This document shows, piece after piece, positions 1 through 5,368 of a DNA stretch of 7,215 bases. The number at the start of each line of letters is the position of its first letter. The first letter of the stretch is position 1. Below the pieces are notes generated by a model. The model was given only the letters and a program-made list of their open reading frames with translations, was not told the origin of the DNA and did no database searches. The position numbers were made by a program, and so were the translations under genes. Source of the DNA: Frankiales bacterium (GTDB lineage Bacteria; Actinomycetota; Actinomycetes; Mycobacteriales; SCTD01). The DNA lies in assembly GCA_025465145.1 (NCBI GenBank), contig JAODNS010000122.1, positions 1 to 7,215 of the forward strand. Reading direction: 5' to 3'.

Positions 1-18
1 CGTGTGCTCTTCCGATCT
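1..18. other. Residual Illumina TruSeq Read 2 adapter (not genomic)
   Basis: The first 18 bases, CGTGTGCTCTTCCGATCT, equal the 3' end of the Illumina TruSeq Read 2 (index) adapter. The last 12 bases are shared by both TruSeq adapters, and the preceding GTGT context is specific to the Read 2 side. Directly after it, a well-conserved protein begins mid-domain, as expected if an untrimmed read end was assembled into the contig terminus. The GTG at 4-6, which looks like a start codon for the first gene, is therefore an artefact. Confidence 0.95.
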
Positions 19-495
19 CTCGCCGGCGGCACGGTCGGCCGGCCGCACGTCGCGCAGGCGCTCATCGCGGCCGGCCTCGGCGGCTCTGTGGGCGAGGCGT
101 TCACGCCGGACTGGATCGGCACGCACGGCCGGTACTGGGTCGGCAAGATGGAGCTCGACGTCCTCGACGCCGTACGGCTGGTCGTCGGTGCCGGTGGGGT
201 TCCCGTGTTCGCGCACCCGGGCGCCGAGAAGCGCGGCCGCACGGTCGGTGAGGACGTCATCGAGGCGATGGTCGACGCCGGCCTCGTCGGGCTCGAGGTG
301 GACCACGTCGACCACGACGAGCCGACCCGGCAGCGGCTGCGCGACCTCGCGGCCCGGCTCGGGCTGCTGACCACCGGCTCGAGCGACTTCCACGGCACCA
401 ACAAGACCGTGCAGCTCGGCGCCAACCTGACGGGCGAAGCGGCGTACGAGCAGGTGGTCGAGCGCGCCTCCGGCATCGAGGTGCTGGCCGCATGA
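19..495 (+). CDS. PHP-domain phosphoesterase, C-terminal part (5' truncated by contig end)
   Basis: This is the last 158 residues of a PHP-superfamily metal-dependent phosphoesterase of the YciV/TrpH (RNase AM, 3',5'-nucleoside bisphosphate phosphatase) type. Visible in the fragment are the GGTVGRPHVA segment (3-12), the metal-ligand motif FAHPG with His66, an ExDH segment (93-96) and the diagnostic GSSDFHG motif near the C-terminus (120-126, Asp123 and His125). Family members are about 280 residues, so roughly the first 120 residues, with the N-terminal HxH metal ligands, are missing beyond the contig edge. Reading continues open into the adapter, which confirms that no genuine start lies here. 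The stop overlaps the next start as ATGA, so it is probably translated together with the MarC gene. The family is clear; the exact substrate (nucleotide bisphosphate or short RNA) is inferred from relatives. Confidence 0.9.
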   Translation, partial: LAGGTVGRPHVAQALIAAGLGGSVGEAFTPDWIGTHGRYWVGKMELDVLDAVRLVVGAGGVPVFAHPGAEKRGRTVGEDVIEAMVDAGLVGLEVDHVDHDEPTRQRLRDLAARLGLLTTGSSDFHGTNKTVQLGANLTGEAAYEQVVERASGIEVLAA

Positions 496-1106
496 ACGGC
501 GTCTTCGACGCGACCGTCTTCGGCGAGGTCTTCGTCACGCTGGCGGTCATCATGGATCCGCTCGGCAACATCCCGCTGTTCCTCGGCCTGACGGGTGGCC
601 GCAGCAACAAGGCCCGCCGGCGGCTGTCGTGGCAGGCCGTGCTCGTCAGCCTGTTCGTCATCTCCCTGTTCGCGGTGCTGGGCCAGCAGATCCTGGCCTA
701 CCTGGGCATCGGCATCCCCGCGCTGCAGGGGGCCGGCGGGCTGCTGCTCACCATCGTCGCGCTCGAGCTGCTGACCGACCGGGCCGACGACCCGTCGGAG
801 GTGCGGGACGTCAACGTCGCGCTCGTGCCGCTCGGCACGCCGCTGCTCGCCGGGCCGGGCGCGATCGTCGCGACGATCGTGTTCGTCCAGCAGGCGGACG
901 GGCTGGCGGAGTACAGCGCCATCGCCGTGGGCATCGTCGCCGTCCACCTGCTCGTCTACCTGTCGCTGCGCTTCAGCGTCGGGATCACCAGGCTCATCCG
1001 CGAGTCCGGCATCGTCCTGCTGACCCGCATCTCCGGTCTGCTGCTGTCCGCGATCGCCGTCCAACTGCTGGCCGACTCCGTGCGGGGTTTCGTCCAACAG
1101 GGGTAG
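492..1106 (+). CDS. MarC family integral membrane protein
   Basis: A 204-residue polytopic membrane protein of the MarC family (formerly UPF0056), whose usual length is about 200. Six hydrophobic segments are visible at about 9-31, 47-69, 74-94, 107-133, 141-162 and 175-197. Two family signatures are present in equivalent halves: MDPLGNIPLF (21-30) and PLGTPLLAGPGAI (113-125), which fits an internally duplicated transporter-like fold. The biochemical function is unknown: the original link to multiple antibiotic resistance in E. coli was not upheld, and a transport role is only inferred. The ATG overlaps the upstream TGA by four bases and has GAGGTG at 478-483 eight bases before it, so coupling to the PHP gene is likely. 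The next gene follows nine bases after the stop. Confidence 0.93.
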   Translation: MNGVFDATVFGEVFVTLAVIMDPLGNIPLFLGLTGGRSNKARRRLSWQAVLVSLFVISLFAVLGQQILAYLGIGIPALQGAGGLLLTIVALELLTDRADDPSEVRDVNVALVPLGTPLLAGPGAIVATIVFVQQADGLAEYSAIAVGIVAVHLLVYLSLRFSVGITRLIRESGIVLLTRISGLLLSAIAVQLLADSVRGFVQQG

Positions 1107-1115
1107 GAGTCCGCC

Positions 1116-2402
1116 ATGCGTACGCGTCTGCTCGCCCTGCTCGCCCTCGTCGCGGCCTGCCTTCTCGGGACCGCTCTCCCTGCGCTGGCCGAGACCTCGC
1201 CCGCCACCGTCGTGCAGGCGCTGCGCAGCAACCCGGTGTTCGTCGAAGGCGACGCGGAGGCGGCCGGCGACGTCGACAGCGACAAGGTGCGCCAGCAGAT
1301 CTCGCAGTCGTCGCGGCAGATCTACGTGGTCGTCCTGCCGCAGCGGGCAGCGGACAACCTCGGCAGCGCCAACAACGTCGCGCGCAAGATCGGCGAGCGC
1401 CTCCCGCCGCCGGCGGTCCTCATCGCGCTCGTGGGGGACGAGTACGTCGGGCTGGCCACCGACAGCACCGGGCTCGAGCAGGGCGATGCGCAGCGGCTCG
1501 TGGACCAGGCCTCCGGCAGCGGCACCGACAAGCTGGTCGAGGCGGTGCGGAACGTCCAGCAGTACAACGTCGGGGCCGAGGACAACGGCAACGGCTCCGC
1601 CGGCGGCTCCGGCGACACCGGCTCCGGCAGCTCCTTGCTCGGCCCCATCCTCGGCCTCGGCGCCCTGGGCGGCGGCGCGTACCTGATCTCGAAGCGGCAG
1701 CGCCGCAAGCGGACCGAGTCGCGCGAGATGGAGGGCATGCGCGCCGACGTCGAGTCGCTCTACAACCGGCTCGGCTCCGACGTCTCGACCCTTGCGCCCG
1801 GCAGCGACGACCTGGCGCGGCAGGCGATGGTCGACGCCGCGGAGCGCTACAACGCCACCGGTGCGATCATGTCGAAGGCGGATACCCCGAGCGAGTGGGC
1901 CGCCGCTCGGCGCACCGTCGTCGAAGGCCTCATCGCGGCGCGCACCGCCCGGCAGAAGCTCGGCCTCGACCCCGGCCCGGAGATCCCGCCGCCGCCTGGC
2001 GCCGGCCCGCAGCTCACCGAGCGGCAGCGCGTCCAGGTGGGCGACCAGGAGTACGAGGGCTCGCCCCAGTACGAGCCCGGCCGCGGTCACTACTACGGCG
2101 GCGGCTCGTACAACGGCCGCATGGTCCCGGGTGGCTGGTACGCCTTCCCCTTCTGGGAGACCATGCTCATGACCAGCGTGCTCACCGGCGGCTTCGGCGG
2201 CGGCATGTTCGGCGGCGGCGGGTACGAGCGAGGCTACGAGGAGGGCGTCGAGGACGCCCGCGACGCCGGCGGGAACGGCGACAGCGGCGATGGCGGTTTC
2301 GGCGGCTGGGGCGGCGGTGGCGGCGGCGACTTCGGTGGCGGCGGCGACTTCGGTGGTGGTGGTGGTGGTGGTGGTGGCGGCGGCGACGGCGGGAGCTGGT
2401 AG
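1116..2402 (+). CDS. Secreted, membrane-anchored TPM/YgcG-like protein with poly-glycine tail
   Basis: A 428-residue protein. Residues 1-25 form a signal peptide (RTR, hydrophobic core, ALA cleavage site). Residues 28-150 form an extracytoplasmic alpha/beta domain with IYVVVLP and PAVLIALVGDEYVGLAT strands that resembles the TPM fold. A Gly/Ser/Asn linker (154-172) leads to one membrane span (174-192) followed by the basic KRQRRKR. A helical, probably cytosolic region (200-285) precedes a proline stretch, a Tyr/Gly/aromatic segment (320-370) and a glycine tail ending GGSW. A C-terminal Gly-rich tail ending in Ser-Trp is typical of YgcG/TPM proteins, which supports the assignment, though the N-domain match is weak. 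The start is well supported by AGGAG at 1105-1109, six bases upstream and overlapping the MarC stop. Function unknown; an envelope or respiratory-complex assembly role is only analogy to TPM proteins. Confidence 0.75.
   Translation: MRTRLLALLALVAACLLGTALPALAETSPATVVQALRSNPVFVEGDAEAAGDVDSDKVRQQISQSSRQIYVVVLPQRAADNLGSANNVARKIGERLPPPAVLIALVGDEYVGLATDSTGLEQGDAQRLVDQASGSGTDKLVEAVRNVQQYNVGAEDNGNGSAGGSGDTGSGSSLLGPILGLGALGGGAYLISKRQRRKRTESREMEGMRADVESLYNRLGSDVSTLAPGSDDLARQAMVDAAERYNATGAIMSKADTPSEWAAARRTVVEGLIAARTARQKLGLDPGPEIPPPPGAGPQLTERQRVQVGDQEYEGSPQYEPGRGHYYGGGSYNGRMVPGGWYAFPFWETMLMTSVLTGGFGGGMFGGGGYERGYEEGVEDARDAGGNGDSGDGGFGGWGGGGGGDFGGGGDFGGGGGGGGGGGDGGSW
2322..2357 (+). repeat. 18-bp tandem duplication in the glycine-tail codons
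   Basis: Two adjacent 18-base units, at 2322-2339 and 2340-2357, encode Gly-Gly-Asp-Phe-Gly-Gly twice. They differ only at the final base (GGC versus GGT). They lie in frame in the C-terminal tail of the TPM-like protein and run into the GGT tract. They look like a recent slippage or unequal-exchange product. Confidence 0.85.
2352..2375 (+). repeat. (GGT)8 trinucleotide microsatellite
   Basis: Eight uninterrupted GGT codons (2352-2375) run straight into GGC codons in the poly-glycine tail. Surrounding glycine codons are mostly GGC, so a pure GGT run suggests expansion by replication slippage rather than codon selection. Length changes would stay in frame and only alter the number of glycines. 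The tract could also be a short-read assembly weak point. Confidence 0.9.
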
Positions 2403-2407
2403 CTCCC
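2391..2407 (+). terminator. Hairpin straddling the TPM-like gene's stop codon, candidate terminator
   Basis: A perfect 7-bp inverted repeat, GGGAGCT-GGT-AGCTCCC, forms a three-base-loop hairpin that includes the last Ser and Trp codons and the TAG stop (2400-2402). It is followed by a C run rather than a T tract, so it is not a canonical intrinsic terminator. U-less hairpins are commonly proposed as terminators or mRNA 3' stabilisers in high-GC actinobacteria. Its position between the TPM-like and nuclease genes fits the end of a transcription unit. Confidence 0.45.
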
Positions 2408-2430
2408 CCCGTTCTGTCCGACCGCTGGGC

Positions 2431-2436
2431 GACACT
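2431..2436 (+). promoter_or_regulatory. Candidate -10 element for leaderless nuclease transcript
   Basis: GACACT lies six bases before the GTG at 2443. It matches the A and final T of the actinobacterial TANNNT -10 consensus but not the first T. No Shine-Dalgarno sequence precedes this GTG, and no convincing -35 is visible. The arrangement fits transcription starting at or near the start codon. Confidence 0.35.
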
Positions 2437-2442
2437 GCGCCA

Positions 2443-3285
2443 GTGACGCTCCAGCTCGGCCTCGAGGGCATGCCGACCCGGCTGTTCGCCTGCACGCCGT
2501 CCCGCCTCACGACCTGGCTGGACTGCCCGCGGCGCTACCGGATGACCTACCTCGACCGGCCGAGCCCGCAGCGTGGCCCCGCGTGGGCGCACAACACGGT
2601 CGGCGCGGTCGTGCACCTCGCCCTCAGTCGCTGGTGGGCCGAGCCGCTGGAGCGCCGCACGGTCCCGGTCGCCCGCTCCCTGGTCGTCCGCGCCTGGACC
2701 AGGGACGGCTTCCAGGACGACGCGCAGGCGGACCGCTTCCTCGGCCACGCGGTCGAGATGGTCGAGCGGTACGTCGCGCAGCTCGACCCCGCGGACGAGC
2801 CCGTCGGCGTGGAGCGGACCGTCGCCACCCGTACTCCGACGCTCGCCGTCAGCGGCCGGGTCGACCGCATCGACCGGCGCGGTGACGAGCTCGTCGTCGT
2901 CGACTACAAGACCGGCCGGCACGTGCTCACGACCGACGACGCACGCGGGTCGCTGGCCCTCGCGCTGTACGCCCTCGCCGCCAGCCGCACCCTCCGTCGC
3001 CCCTGCACGGCGGTCGAGCTGCACCACCTGCCGACCGGCACCGTCGCGCGCTACGACCACACCGAGGAGTCGCTGGCCCGGCACCTGTCCCGGGCGGAGG
3101 CGATCGGCGCCGAGGCCGTCGCCGCAGCCGAGGCGCTCGCCGCCGGTGGCGACCCGGAGGCGCTGTTCCCGTCCCGACCGAGCCGCGGCTGCGGCTGGTG
3201 CGACTTCGCCCGCTGCTGCCCCGACGGGCTGGCAGCCGCCGGCAGCCCGCGACAGCCGTGGGACGGGCTGGCGCAGCAGGCCTAG
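2443..3285 (+). CDS. RecB/Cas4-like PD-(D/E)XK nuclease with probable Fe-S cluster
   Basis: A 280-residue stand-alone nuclease of the RecB-family exonuclease group (PDDEXK_1). Near the N-terminus is LDCPRRYR (26-33) with Cys28, followed by a GAVVH segment with His58. The catalytic core is SGRVDR (137-142, Asp141) followed by VVDYKTG (152-158, Asp154 and Lys156). The C-terminus has Cys250-x2-Cys253-x5-Cys259, which with Cys28 reproduces the one-plus-three cysteine 4Fe-4S arrangement of AddB and Cas4. It probably degrades or processes DNA ends, but no helicase partner is present here. The GTG at 2443 is preferred because the LGLEGMPTRLF segment before the core looks family-like and a -10-like GACACT sits six bases upstream. 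ATG 2470 is the alternative. Its stop overlaps the stop of the convergent GNAT gene in CTAG. Confidence 0.88.
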   Translation: MTLQLGLEGMPTRLFACTPSRLTTWLDCPRRYRMTYLDRPSPQRGPAWAHNTVGAVVHLALSRWWAEPLERRTVPVARSLVVRAWTRDGFQDDAQADRFLGHAVEMVERYVAQLDPADEPVGVERTVATRTPTLAVSGRVDRIDRRGDELVVVDYKTGRHVLTTDDARGSLALALYALAASRTLRRPCTAVELHHLPTGTVARYDHTEESLARHLSRAEAIGAEAVAAAEALAAGGDPEALFPSRPSRGCGWCDFARCCPDGLAAAGSPRQPWDGLAQQA

Positions 3286-4139
3286 AGCGCCCGCTCCCAG
3301 CGGCGGTACTCCTTGGTCACCGCCATGCCCGCCTTCTCGTACAGCCGCCGCGCGCCGGCGTTCTCCCCGTCCACGGTCAGGCTGGTCACCGCGTATCCGT
3401 CGGCCGCGTCGCGCCGGAAGCACTCGTGCAGCAGGCCCAGCGCGATCCCGCGGCCGCGCTGCGCCGGGTCGACCGTGAGCTGGTTGACGTGCCCCTCGCC
3501 CGTACGAGGTCCGCGCGTCGCGACGCCGAGGAGCTGCTGCCCCGCCAGCACGCAGACGGCGTCACTCTGCGGGCCGAGGGAGTAGCTCGCCCACTCCTCG
3601 AACGGACGCGCATGGCTGCCGAACGTCCCGGCGAACCCGCGCTGCACCAGGTCCCACACCGCGTGCGCACCGCGGTCCGGGTCGAACGGGCGCACCTGCA
3701 CTGCGGGCGGCCAGACCGGCTCGGGCAGTGCGCCGTCCAGCCGGCGCGCCATCCGCCACATGGTGCGCGCGTGCGAGAAGCCCGCCTCGGACAGCAGGCG
3801 CGCCGCCCCGTCCGGGCGCGCGCCGGCCCAGTGCTCGAGCAGCGGCAGCCGCCGTGCACGCGCGCGGTCCAGCACCCAGGCGAGCAGGCGGCGCTGCAGG
3901 TCGTCGGCGTCCGCTGCACCAGGATGCGCGACGGTCTCGGCCTCGCCGCTGCGCCCGACGCTGGCCCAGCCCACGACCCGGCCGCACTCCTCTGCGACGA
4001 CCACCTCGTTGCCGGCCACGGCCAGAGCCGCGTCCACGTCCTCGGGGTCCAGCTCGACGCCGTCCATCTCGCGCAGGTCGTAGGCGACGTTCGCCTCGTA
4101 CATCGAGCGGCTGTCGTCGGCAGTCGCGGGTCGCAGCAC
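3282..4139 (-). CDS. Two-domain GNAT-family N-acetyltransferase
   Basis: A 285-residue protein with two GNAT folds. The C-terminal domain (about 147-285) is complete. It has the beta4 strand HVNQLTVDP followed by the acetyl-CoA pyrophosphate loop QRGRGIA (227-233), then SLTVDGENAGARRLYEKAGM (253-272), the typical Asn/Tyr end of the fold. The N-terminal domain (1-140) keeps the general pattern (LRPATADD, VVVAEECGRVVGWASV, LLSEAGF) but its cofactor loop is degenerate, so it is probably structural. The tandem layout recalls mycothiol synthase MshD, but this protein lacks convincing MshD-specific features, so the substrate is unassigned. The start is GTG with AGGG nine bases upstream. It lies 42 bases after the MpaB-like gene on the same strand and is probably co-transcribed with it. 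Confidence 0.88.
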   Translation of the reverse strand: MLRPATADDSRSMYEANVAYDLREMDGVELDPEDVDAALAVAGNEVVVAEECGRVVGWASVGRSGEAETVAHPGAADADDLQRRLLAWVLDRARARRLPLLEHWAGARPDGAARLLSEAGFSHARTMWRMARRLDGALPEPVWPPAVQVRPFDPDRGAHAVWDLVQRGFAGTFGSHARPFEEWASYSLGPQSDAVCVLAGQQLLGVATRGPRTGEGHVNQLTVDPAQRGRGIALGLLHECFRRDAADGYAVTSLTVDGENAGARRLYEKAGMAVTKEYRRWERAL

Positions 4140-4181
4140 GACTCGGCACCCTGCCAGTCGGCTGACCGGCCCGCACCCGGA

Positions 4182-5000
4182 TTACGCGCGCCCGACCCGC
4201 GCCCTCGCGTCGCGCAGCGCCGGCCCCTGCCGCAGCCGCTCCGGCACCACCAGCACGCCGGACCGGAAGGCGAGGCCGGCCACCGTCGCAGCGGCATCCG
4301 TCGTCGGCAGCCCGGGCAGCCGGTACAGCCGACGCGCCCACCTCGGCAGCATCGCGAACGCCGCGGACGCGAGCGCCACCCACGCGGGTCGGGCCGGCGT
4401 GCCGATCTGCACCAGCGCGGGCATCGGCGGCCACAGCACGAACGTCGCTGCCCGCCGCGCCTCCGCCGTGACCCGCAGCTGGGGGCGCACGTCCTCGAAG
4501 TACTGCGCCATCTCGGCGACAGACGCGGGCACGTCGGCCTGGTCGAGCCCGACCAGCGTCGCGCCGTACGACTGCTCCGCGTAGTACCGGTCGCGGTCCG
4601 CCTCGGACACCCGCAGCCCGCAGCGCAGCGCCGTCGTCAGGAACGACTCGACCTCGACGCAGTGCACCCAGCGCAGCAGCTCGGGGTCGTCGACGCGGTA
4701 CGGCGTACCCGTCTCCGGCTCCACGCCCTTCAGCCGCCGGTGGATGCCGCGCACCTTCGCGCCGGCTCGGCGCGCCTCCTGCGTGGTCCCGTACGTCGTC
4801 GTCCCGACGTACTCCGCCGTCCGGAACAGCCGGCCCCACGGGTCCTCGCGGAAGTCGCTGTGCTGGGCGACGCCGGCCATGGCGAGCGGGTGCACCGCCT
4901 GGAAGAACAGCGCCCGCAGGCCGGCGAGCGCCATCGACGGGTCGGCGTGCACCCGCCAGGTCACGCTGTCGGGGCCGTACAGCCCCGCGTCCGCACTCAT
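4182..5000 (-). CDS. MpaB/rubber-oxygenase-like protein (DUF2236 family)
   Basis: A 272-residue protein of the DUF2236/MpaB family, which includes latex-clearing rubber oxygenase Lcp (a b-type heme enzyme) and the fungal mycophenolate-pathway oxygenase MpaB. Family landmarks are the early ALAGLRALFFQAVHPLAMAGV segment (24-44), GRLFRTAEYVGTTTYGTTQEA (56-76), an IHRRLKG segment with His87, and YRVDDPELLRWVHCVEVESF (101-120), where His113 of WVH is the candidate heme ligand by analogy to Lcp. No signal peptide is visible, so it is predicted to be cytosolic or membrane-associated, unlike secreted Lcp. The ATG has GAGG nine bases upstream. The same GAGGCT could instead be a -10 element for a leaderless message. 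It is divergent from the MhuD-like gene. The family is clear, but substrate and redox activity are unknown. Confidence 0.88.
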   Translation of the reverse strand: MSADAGLYGPDSVTWRVHADPSMALAGLRALFFQAVHPLAMAGVAQHSDFREDPWGRLFRTAEYVGTTTYGTTQEARRAGAKVRGIHRRLKGVEPETGTPYRVDDPELLRWVHCVEVESFLTTALRCGLRVSEADRDRYYAEQSYGATLVGLDQADVPASVAEMAQYFEDVRPQLRVTAEARRAATFVLWPPMPALVQIGTPARPAWVALASAAFAMLPRWARRLYRLPGLPTTDAAATVAGLAFRSGVLVVPERLRQGPALRDARARVGRA

Positions 5001-5007
5001 CCGGACA

Positions 5008-5013
5008 AGCCTC
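5008..5013 (-). promoter_or_regulatory. Candidate -10 element (or Shine-Dalgarno) for the MpaB-like gene
   Basis: Read on the minus strand, GAGGCT lies seven bases before the ATG at 5000. It resembles the ANNNT part of TANNNT. The same bases contain GAGG, which could serve as a ribosome binding site nine bases before the start, so the two readings compete. Confidence 0.3.
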
Positions 5014-5040
5014 GCACGCGCGGCGACGGGCTGCAGGCCT

Positions 5041-5046
5041 GAGACT
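5041..5046 (+). promoter_or_regulatory. Candidate -10 element for leaderless MhuD-like transcript
   Basis: GAGACT lies seven bases before the ATG at 5054 in the 53-bp divergent intergenic region. It is followed by GGTCGTC and then the ATG, a spacing expected for transcription starting at the A of the start codon. No good Shine-Dalgarno sequence precedes this ATG. No clear -35 hexamer is visible. Confidence 0.4.
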
Positions 5047-5053
5047 GGTCGTC

Positions 5054-5368
5054 ATGAGCTACGTGGCCATCAACGTCCTCACCGTCCCGGCCGGCGCGGG
5101 CGCGACGCTGGAGCAGCGGTTCGCGGCGCGGCAGGGCGCGGTCGACAGCGCGCCGGGGTTCGAGCACTTCGAGCTGCTCCGCCCGCTGGAGGGCACCGAG
5201 GACTACCTCGTCTACACGCGCTGGCGCAGCGAGGGCGACTTTCGCGCCTGGCGCGACTCGCAGTCGTTCGGCCAGGGGCACGCGCAGGCCACCGAGCGGC
5301 CGGAGGGCGCGCGGCCGGCGGCCACCGGCTCGACGATCTGGGCCTTCGAGGTCGTGCAGTCCAGTTAG
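5054..5368 (+). CDS. MhuD/IsdG-type heme-degrading monooxygenase (ABM domain)
   Basis: A 104-residue single-domain antibiotic biosynthesis monooxygenase (ABM) ferredoxin-like protein. It aligns closely, from memory, with mycobacterial MhuD: the NVLTVPAGAG segment, APGFEHFELLRP (33-44), YLVYTRW (51-57) and a C-terminal WAFEVV. The residues used by MhuD/IsdG enzymes are conserved at matching positions: Asn7, Trp66 and the heme-ligating His76 (His75 in MhuD). The expected activity is oxidative opening of heme to release iron in the cytosol, by a homodimer. Whether the product is mycobilin-like or another tetrapyrrole cannot be read from sequence. It is a single-gene plus-strand unit between two minus-strand blocks. 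Its stop overlaps the stop of the alpha/beta hydrolase gene. Less likely, it is a non-heme ABM enzyme. Confidence 0.88.
   Translation: MSYVAINVLTVPAGAGATLEQRFAARQGAVDSAPGFEHFELLRPLEGTEDYLVYTRWRSEGDFRAWRDSQSFGQGHAQATERPEGARPAATGSTIWAFEVVQSS

Noticed and set aside
4..18. GTG start for the first gene at base 4
   Set aside because: These codons are adapter sequence; the gene is truncated and has no visible start.
2290..2442. Upstream extension of the nuclease gene into the glycine-tail region
   Set aside because: The added residues are Ala/Val runs read out of frame from the TPM-like tail, which is itself a convincing coding sequence.
629..2446. 605-codon plus-strand open frame across the MarC and TPM-like genes
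   Set aside because: It overlaps two well-supported genes in another frame and translates to low-complexity Arg/Ala/Pro/Gly sequence, a typical high-GC shadow.
3270..3291. GGCGC...GCGCC inverted repeat around the shared CTAG as a bidirectional terminator
   Set aside because: Only a five-base stem with a 12-base loop and no T tract; expected by chance in this base composition.
2182..3423. 413-codon minus-strand open frame with a poly-His run
   Set aside because: It is antisense to the nuclease gene, and the His run is only the (GGT)8 tract read in reverse. No domain is recognisable.
3198..5042. 614-codon plus-strand open frame antisense to the GNAT and MpaB-like genes
   Set aside because: Both genes beneath have clear family motifs; the antisense translation is Arg/His/Gln/Pro-rich without motifs.
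3562..5055. 497-codon minus-strand open frame over the MpaB-like and GNAT genes
   Set aside because: An out-of-frame shadow of two recognised genes on the same strand, with Arg/Gly/Ala low complexity.
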